Below, in pieces: positions 6,056-6,226 of a stretch of 6,226 bases of DNA. The notes under the pieces are model-generated. The model did not search any database. It worked only from the letters and a program-made list of their open reading frames with translations, and was not told where the DNA came from. The DNA lies in contig USIX01000132.1 of NCBI GenBank assembly GCA_900554895.1, positions 1-6,226 on the forward strand, written 5' to 3'. The DNA is from an uncultured Megamonas sp. Lineage in GTDB: Bacteria > Bacillota > Negativicutes > Selenomonadales > Selenomonadaceae. Position numbers and translations under genes: made by a program. The first letter of the stretch is position 1, and each line of letters begins with the position of its first letter.

Positions 6056-6084
6056 TTGACACTTTATACGGCAAATGTTATTAT
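6056..6084 (+). promoter_or_regulatory. Divergent sigmaA-type promoter firing rightward
   Basis: TTGACA (6056-6061) is followed by exactly 17 bases and TATTAT (6079-6084). The -35 is perfect and the -10 differs from consensus by one base. Transcription should begin near 6091 and run out of the right edge. The -35 boxes of the two divergent promoters are about 100 bases apart, so one regulator could affect both. The gene it serves is outside the window. Confidence 0.75.
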
Positions 6085-6090
6085 ATGGTT

Positions 6091-6226
6091 GTCGGAACAA
6101 ATGAGATATATCATCACATATGTGAAGGTGGTGAGATGAGATACTTTCTACTATAATAATTAGGGAATAAATCATTTCATTCAAATAGTATACTCTTTTC
6201 CATTTATTGTAATTCCATACTTGTCC
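6091..6226 (+). other. Leader of an unseen rightward transcript, with two mini reading frames and competing hairpins
   Basis: Downstream of the rightward promoter no normal gene starts before the window ends. Two tiny frames are present: MRYIITYVKVVR (6101-6139), with only a weak GGA upstream, and MRYFLL (6136-6156), preceded by a strong AAGGTGGTGAG. They overlap as ATGA at 6136-6139 and both open with ATGAGATA. TCATCAC (6111-6117) can pair with GTGGTGA (6128-6134), which would hide that ribosome binding site; the perfect palindrome TCACATATGTGA (6114-6125) would compete with that pairing. Translation of either peptide is unproven. I do not recognise a known riboswitch or T-box here. The leader could equally be an ordinary 5' end or a decayed gene start. 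Confidence 0.35.

Noticed and set aside
6114..6125. CRP/FNR-type operator at TCACATATGTGA
   Set aside because: The half-sites are in the wrong order and spacing for a TGTGA-N6-TCACA site; it is better described as a palindrome or small hairpin.
1..6226. CRISPR arrays, insertion sequences, tRNA or rRNA genes, prophage
   Set aside because: No regularly spaced repeats, transposase-like frames, terminal repeats or recognisable structural RNA sequences were seen.

Overview
The window is the front end of a histidine biosynthesis operon transcribed leftward (minus strand), followed on the right by its control region and a divergent promoter for an unseen rightward transcript. Low to moderate G+C, a yerC/TrpR-type regulator, a short HisG paired with a separate HisZ, and Gram-positive-style Shine-Dalgarno and sigmaA sites point to a bacterium of the Bacillota. 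A Negativicutes-type member is my guess; the species cannot be read from this window.

Layout in the direction of transcription (right to left): a consensus sigmaA promoter (5927-5955); a YerC/HisR-like TrpR-family regulator (5575-5874); hisZ (4390-5562); a small HD-domain protein (3852-4379); hisG (3174-3833); hisD (1828-3174); hisC (761-1831); hisB (159-761); and the first 29 codons of hisH (1-89). The remaining late genes, presumably hisA, hisF and hisI/E, would lie beyond the left edge. hisG-hisD and hisC-hisB are joined by 1-nt TAATG overlaps and hisD-hisC by a 4-nt ATGA overlap, so translational coupling is likely. The hisB-hisH junction differs: it is a 69-nt gap with a clear inverted repeat.

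Together HisZ and HisG make the first, feedback-controlled enzyme (ATP phosphoribosyltransferase). HisB makes imidazole-acetol phosphate, HisC transaminates it, HisD oxidises histidinol to histidine, and HisH supplies ammonia to HisF. HisB is the single-domain dehydratase, so no recognised histidinol-phosphate phosphatase is encoded here. The one non-canonical gene is the HD-domain protein, wedged between the two halves of the HisZ-HisG enzyme.

The right 350 bases hold no convincing gene. They contain two back-to-back consensus promoters, TGACAT-type half-sites threaded through the leftward promoter, an imperfect repeat of the -35 region, an A/T-rich tract behind the rightward promoter, and a rightward leader with two mini reading frames and competing hairpins. 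Nothing amounts to a clearly new system. The HD protein inside the his operon, the half-sites and the rightward leader are the parts most worth a second look.
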